DNA of 64,000 nt from contig CBFFRQ010000067.1 of NCBI GenBank assembly GCA_965644315.1, positions 1 through 64,000 of the forward strand, written 5' to 3'. Both the position numbers and the translations under genes were made by a program. The notes under the pieces are model-generated. The model had not been told where the DNA came from. It saw only the letters and a list, made by a program, of their open reading frames with translations, and ran no database searches. Of this stretch, positions 59,902-64,000 are shown piece after piece (position 1 is the first letter of the stretch; each line of letters starts with the position of its first letter). This DNA comes from Caecitellus pseudoparvulus (taxonomy: Eukaryota; Bigyra: Bicosoecida).

Positions 59902-60919
59902 ATGTCGGGAACCAGTTCATGGAAGTCGCAGATGAAGGCAGCTTCTGCCTCCAGGGCTTCATCTGGAATGCTCTCCGCTGCCGAGCTGCGCAGGGTACGA
60001 CGACTGGCGCCGCGTTTTGCCTGCGTTTTGCCGGCACACCACAGTCGCCTGCCCTGCTCCCTCCAGCGCAAGAAGCTCAAGAAGCAACAGGGCAGTGGAC
60101 GCCGCGGTCAAATTTCGGACAAAGCACACTCTGTGGCCCAAAGGTGCGTGGATCTAGCAGCAGGGCACCGACACGGCCGCGTATGGTCCGCCACCCTCTT
60201 TCCACAGACCAAGCACATCGCAAGCCGCACAGCGCCGCCCACTCGCGGGGGCTGCCATGCCCGGCGAGGACGCCGCTGCCAGGCAGGACGCCCTTCCTCC
60301 AGGCTTCTTCGACCGCGCAAGTGCCCAGGCTCCCAGTCCGGCCCCCAGCAAGTCTTCCTCCACTGTGCAGCCTGCGCAAGCCACCTCCACCGCCGCCCCT
60401 GAACTCCCCGAGGGTTTCTTCCAAGATGCGGCGAAGGACGCGGTGGCCCGAGGAGTGGATGCCAAGGCGGCCGCTGCAAAGGCTGCGGCAGCGGAGTGGG
60501 CGGCGTTCGAGTCCTTCACGCAGGAGGTGCAGGCGACGGCCCAAGAGGAGGCGGCAGCTGCGGAGGCGGCAGCGGAGGACCGGCAGCACATGGCAGATGT
60601 GGAGTCACAGCTGTTCAAGCTGCGCGTGGCTGAGCTGCGCTCCGCCGCCGCCCGCCGAGGCGAGAAACGCCCTCGCCCCGACGCCGCTGCCACCGACGCA
60701 CCAGCGCCTTCAGATGCGCCAGAGCAGGCATGGAGTCTGCTGACAGTGGCAGACTTGCCTTCCGCGGCAGTGACGGCGGCAGGTGCCGAGGCTGTCTTCC
60801 GCAGTGCCAAGGCTGCTCGGAAGGAGGAGGGCTGTGAGGGGGGGGGTGGGGGTGGTGCGGCGGAAGATGAGGATGCATTGGCGGGGCTGGAGTTGGACTG
60901 GCGAGGTACGGGCATGTAG
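59902..60919 (+). CDS. ZNF830/CCDC16-like protein (5' structure uncertain)
   Basis: The well-supported part is the last exon, open from about 60210 to 60919. It has two LP-GFF motifs (LPPGFFDRAS and LPEGFFQDAAKDA), a helical region (EWAAFESFTQEV...VESQLFKLRV) and the ending LAGLELDWRGTGM. LPEGFFDD followed by EW-EF and a final LDWR is the signature of the ZNF830 family, nuclear proteins linked to pre-mRNA splicing and replication stress. Plausible upstream exons begin at the ATG at 59902 (MSGTSSWKSQMK, then SAAELRR, like EELRR in the family). They join through introns with donors near 59994 and 60149 and the acceptor CTTTCCACAG near 60207. The C2H2 finger expected between them is not seen in this model, so the exon joins may be wrong. 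Confidence 0.55.
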
Positions 60920-60951
60920 CTGTGTGGCGACATGCTGCGGCGCAGTGTGTG

Positions 60952-62532
60952 TCATTGGGTTGGTTGCTGCCCCAGCACCAGGCCTCGCATGGCGGTGGGC
61001 ACAGAGGCGGCGGTGGAGGGGGGCGTCGCCACACCCCCCGATGCCCTGCTCAGCTCGGTGAGAGTGGAACCAGAGACAGAGCTGGAGCCTGACGAGTGGT
61101 GGGTGGGGCTGGGGTGGGCGTGGAGGGGTGTCAGGGGGGGGCTGTACGGGCTGGTGAGGGGGTTGCGGGAGGGCGAGGGGGGCGCGCCCCACCCCTTGTG
61201 GGCCGGCCACAGGCTGAACGTGAGGACGCTGGCTGTGAAGCCTTCGCAGAATGGGAAGATGATGTACTGCGCGACGAGGTACTGACTTGAGTTCTGGGTG
61301 GAGGTGTACGGCCCCAGCACCATGACCAGCACGGTGGTGAGGAGCGTCACGGAGACAACCACGGAGGCCACCGTCGCCAGCACAATGCGCGACAGCAGCT
61401 GCTGTAGGGGGTCCCGTGCGCACACCAGGTACGGGAAGCGGCAGCACAAATGCAGCGACACAGCCTCGGCGCTGCCACTCAACACGCGCCCTGCACCACC
61501 TGCACCGGCCCGGGGCCGTGCAGTGGTGAGAGCGCTGGGGCCGCCACCCGCACTGTCAGTGGAGGTGTGGCGTGGGGGGGTGGCGGCCCCCTCACTGCTG
61601 CCATCCCCCTCCTGCGTGTCGCCCAGGAAGAGCGACGCCGCCACGGCAGCATGGTAGGCGTAACCCGGCGGGGGGCTGCTGGCGCTGCCACGGTCGGCCC
61701 TGCTGCCCACATGCCCCAGCGGTGTGCTGGAGGCGGCTGTGAGGTACTGCAGCGCGTGCAGCACACGAGCTGCGAACCATGCGCCACAGCCAGTCATGAC
61801 CAGCACGTACACGCCCACGGGCACGTTGCTGTCCGCGTACAGCTGGTAGATGCCTGTCACGTTCACGATGGCGATGCCGACGTAAATGGCCACCAGCACT
61901 GACACTGCCAGCTTCACGGCCAGTTTCAGGCGCTGGCCAGGCGGGCGCGAGCTGACCCTGCCTGCGTGTGACCTGCGCAGCATGGCAACCATGTCGAACC
62001 ACACCACCACCAGGCACAGGTACGCCGACACCCACAGGATCTGGGGCGTGCGCAGCAGCAGCGTGAACAGGCCGTACAACCACTCGTCTTGCAGACGGGT
62101 CAGCGGGATGGCGAACATGGCGCAACGCAGCACGCTGGCGGCCATGACGAAGCCGCTGACGCAGTTTCGCCACGTCAGCCACGGGCAGGCACCCCCCCCA
62201 CCACGAGTGGTACCGAGCAGCCCTTGCCGTTCGGATGCAGTGACTGGGCCAGTGCTGGTGCCCCCCACGCCCTGGCGCCCGCTGCGTGTGGAGCACAACC
62301 ACAGCTGAGCCACCAGCACTGCAGCTTGCACGGCGACAGACAAGCCCACCATGCCCCAGTACGCACCGCCCACGCGCTGCACGTAGTTCTCGCCACAGTC
62401 CGTATCATCAAGCCAGAAGGGGTCGCAATCGCACCGCTGGTGCTCGCATGTGCCTGTGCAGCCAAGGTGCGTGGGCAGTGCAGCGCTGCCAGGGTTGCGG
62501 ACTTTGTCGCCTGCGCACCATGGCCGTGGCAA
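60952..62532 (-). CDS. Seven-span-like membrane protein, TOM1/THH1-like (5' exon missing)
   Basis: About 526 codons are open, but no in-frame ATG occurs at the 5' side before a TGA, so a first exon lies upstream of 62532. The N-terminal part is extracellular-looking, with six closely spaced Cys (GCTGTCEHQRCDCDPF...DC). About seven hydrophobic segments follow, including MVGLSVAVQAAVLVAQLWLC, ILWVSAYLCLVVVWFDMVAM and a final YLVAQYIIFPFCEGFTASVL. The segment RTPQILWVSAYLCLVVVW resembles the TOM1/TOM3/THH1 family of seven-span proteins, but the match is by eye and weak. Ser/Gly/Pro-rich loops and tail are unusual for that family. Role unknown. The gene ends 32 bp from the convergent ZNF830-like gene. 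Confidence 0.6.
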   Translation of the reverse strand: MPRPWCAGDKVRNPGSAALPTHLGCTGTCEHQRCDCDPFWLDDTDCGENYVQRVGGAYWGMVGLSVAVQAAVLVAQLWLCSTRSGRQGVGGTSTGPVTASERQGLLGTTRGGGGACPWLTWRNCVSGFVMAASVLRCAMFAIPLTRLQDEWLYGLFTLLLRTPQILWVSAYLCLVVVWFDMVAMLRRSHAGRVSSRPPGQRLKLAVKLAVSVLVAIYVGIAIVNVTGIYQLYADSNVPVGVYVLVMTGCGAWFAARVLHALQYLTAASSTPLGHVGSRADRGSASSPPPGYAYHAAVAASLFLGDTQEGDGSSEGAATPPRHTSTDSAGGGPSALTTARPRAGAGGAGRVLSGSAEAVSLHLCCRFPYLVCARDPLQQLLSRIVLATVASVVVSVTLLTTVLVMVLGPYTSTQNSSQYLVAQYIIFPFCEGFTASVLTFSLWPAHKGWGAPPSPSRNPLTSPYSPPLTPLHAHPSPTHHSSGSSSVSGSTLTELSRASGGVATPPSTAASVPTAMRGLVLGQQPTQ

Positions 62533-63057
62533 TCTTGTGCCGAGTGGCAGTGGGTGACGGCCTCATGAGAAAAGACGCTTGAGGTGTTCATGGTGCACTT
62601 GGCCCACCCTTTTATCGAACAAGGCGCAGGGCTGGGTGACTCCTCCTGCCCAGCAGCGCGAAGGAAGGGCACTGCTGTCGAGACGAGCAGCGCACGTGCG
62701 TTGGCCTCGCTTGGGCCGTCAGCCCTCACCGCCTTCTTGAGCGCAGATACGAGAGGATAATGGTCACACTCAGCGTAATTTCACGGGCCACATCCGCTCC
62801 CAGTTGTGTTTTGTGTTTGAATAGGGCCGGAGCAGTGTTTTTGGCGCCGGCTATCCTGCTGCCTTCTCCCCCACATCAGCCTGACATGCGCAGCAAAATA
62901 ACTCTGCGCAACATTTCAGTTCCAGCTCTACACGCTTCTCGCACCCTTCGTCTTGCGCTTGTGACCACCGAGGTTGAGCACAAGCGGTCCTGAGTGCGTA
63001 CCGATTTCCGCATCTTCGCGGCTCATGTAGCTTGCCTTCGTAGCCCCGACAGAAAGC
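62533..63057. promoter_or_regulatory. Divergent upstream region of membrane-protein and GlyRS genes
   Basis: About 525 bp. It should contain the missing first exon of the minus-strand membrane gene (an ACC-ATG-AAC start near 62590 reading MNTSSVFS is a candidate) and the promoters of both genes. Confidence 0.45.
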
Positions 63058-64000
63058 ATGTGGTCCCAGGCGCGAGCCCACGCCCATGTACACATGCAGT
63101 CCATGGCTTCTGCCTTGTTCCAGCCCTCTCGCTCCCTTGCATCCAAGTCCAAGGCCGCTCCGGTGGACGCACTGGCGTCCATTGTGTCCCTGTGCAAGCG
63201 GCGTGGCTTTGTCTTCCCCACTGCAGACTTGTACGGGGGCAGCGGCATCGGCTACGACTACGGCCCGTTGGGTGCTCAACTGGTGCACAACCTCAGCAGC
63301 CGGTGGTGGCGTGACTTCGTCACTGCTCGCAGGGACGTGTTGCCACTGGACTCCTGCACGCTGGCACCTGCCGCACTATGGCAGGCGTCAGGGCACCTGG
63401 AGCACTTCGTGGACCCCCTGACAGAGTGCGCGTCATGCCATGCCCGATTCCGCGCTGACCACATTGTGGGGGATGTGCCTGGCGGCTTGCACGGCCTTGC
63501 CGAGGCACTGCAGGCTTCGGACAGGCGCTGCCCAGCCTGTGGCGCCAGTGGGCAAGATGGGTTGACTGGTGCGTTTCATACTGCTGAGCGCGTCTTGCTC
63601 CCCGGACGCACCCGCCACATGTGCCGCCCCGCAGACCCGCGACAGTTCAACATGCTCTTCAACACGTCAGTGGGCCCAGTGGCAGGTGATGCTTCCCAGG
63701 CTTACCTGCGCCCAGAAACGGCCCAAGCCGTGTATGCACAGTGGCGCAACATTGTCCAGTGCACGCGAGGCAAGCTGCCTATGGGCATCGCCACGCTGGG
63801 CCGCTCCTACCGCAACGAAATCAGCACTGGGAACTTCATCTTCCGCACACGAGAGTTCACGCAGGCTGAGATTCAGTACTTCTGCCACCCGCAGCAAAGT
63901 GACCAAGTGCACGAGGAGTGGGTGACTGCCGCTTGGCAGTGGCTCCTACAGCTGGGCTTGCCACCCCACAAGCTGCGAAAACGCCAGCACAGCCGAGACC
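63058..64000 (+). CDS. Glycyl-tRNA synthetase, class II, alpha2 type (5' part; runs off the window)
   Basis: Open for 314 codons from the ATG at 63058 to the window edge. The first 35 residues (MWSQARAHAHVH...PSRSLASKSK) are basic with no acidic residue, a likely organelle-targeting peptide; internal ATGs at 63094 and 63103 could give a cytosolic form. The catalytic domain starts at IVSLCKRRGFVFPTADLYGG and continues with GYDYGPLG, WW-DFV, SGHLEHFVDPL, two CxxC pairs (CASC, CPAC), FNMLFNTSVGP, YLRPETAQ and motif 2, GRSYRNE, then FRTREFTQAE. This is the alpha2 glycyl-tRNA synthetase that charges tRNA-Gly. The residue pattern resembles the bacterial alpha2 form, consistent with organellar translation; that is an inference. 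Confidence 0.92.
   Translation, partial: MWSQARAHAHVHMQSMASALFQPSRSLASKSKAAPVDALASIVSLCKRRGFVFPTADLYGGSGIGYDYGPLGAQLVHNLSSRWWRDFVTARRDVLPLDSCTLAPAALWQASGHLEHFVDPLTECASCHARFRADHIVGDVPGGLHGLAEALQASDRRCPACGASGQDGLTGAFHTAERVLLPGRTRHMCRPADPRQFNMLFNTSVGPVAGDASQAYLRPETAQAVYAQWRNIVQCTRGKLPMGIATLGRSYRNEISTGNFIFRTREFTQAEIQYFCHPQQSDQVHEEWVTAAWQWLLQLGLPPHKLRKRQHSRD

Overview
The window is a eukaryotic chromosome end. It opens with about 1.2 kb of perfect TAACCC repeats (TTAGGG on the other strand), followed by GC-rich DNA whose genes are interrupted by short GT-AG introns. Reconstructed genes include the GINS subunit SLD5, two J-domain proteins, a PX protein and a glycyl-tRNA synthetase. Large LRR or fibronectin-like surface proteins with several membrane spans suggest a free-living protist, perhaps a stramenopile or another GC-rich alga or flagellate. 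The lineage is an inference; no rRNA or other decisive marker is present.

Region 1 (1-18275) is a telomere-associated retrotransposon array. Two long elements, A (about 1207-10083) and B (about 10120-17933), and a 3' fragment C (about 17958-18275) lie head to tail. All point their 5' ends at the chromosome end and are separated by telomeric or telomere-like repeats. A and B each carry one intact ORF of about 2170-2240 residues: a conserved N-terminal region, an AP-type endonuclease, a reverse transcriptase with YADD, and a C-terminal Cys/His motif. All three copies end in the same RNA fold: two small hairpins, mostly with GNRA loops, then a larger hairpin, with base changes that preserve pairing. 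The layout resembles the HeT-A/TART and SART/TRAS telomeric retroelements.

Region 2 (18276-34583) is the subtelomere. It holds two very large minus-strand surface-protein genes (LRR plus mucin-like plus multi-span; and an Ig/fibronectin-like repeat protein), an ankyrin-like repeat gene, and long gene-free stretches.

Region 3 (34584-39129) is a 4.5-kb DNA transposon with perfect 25-bp terminal inverted repeats and a probable 2-bp GA target duplication. It carries a DDE transposase on the minus strand and an unrecognised companion protein on the plus strand.

Region 4 (39130-64000) is dense, ordinary chromosome. In order it holds a SEL1-repeat protein, a PX/coiled-coil protein, a secreted J-domain/thioredoxin protein, a multi-span membrane protein, SLD5, a coiled-coil Gly-rich protein, a 1459-residue coiled-coil protein, a DNAJC11-like protein, a small probable mitochondrial protein, a ZNF830-like protein, a TOM1-like membrane protein and the 5' part of a glycyl-tRNA synthetase. 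Several genes are divergently paired around short shared promoters. Exon joins proposed here were made by eye from GT-AG sites, reading-frame continuity and family motifs; they need transcript support.
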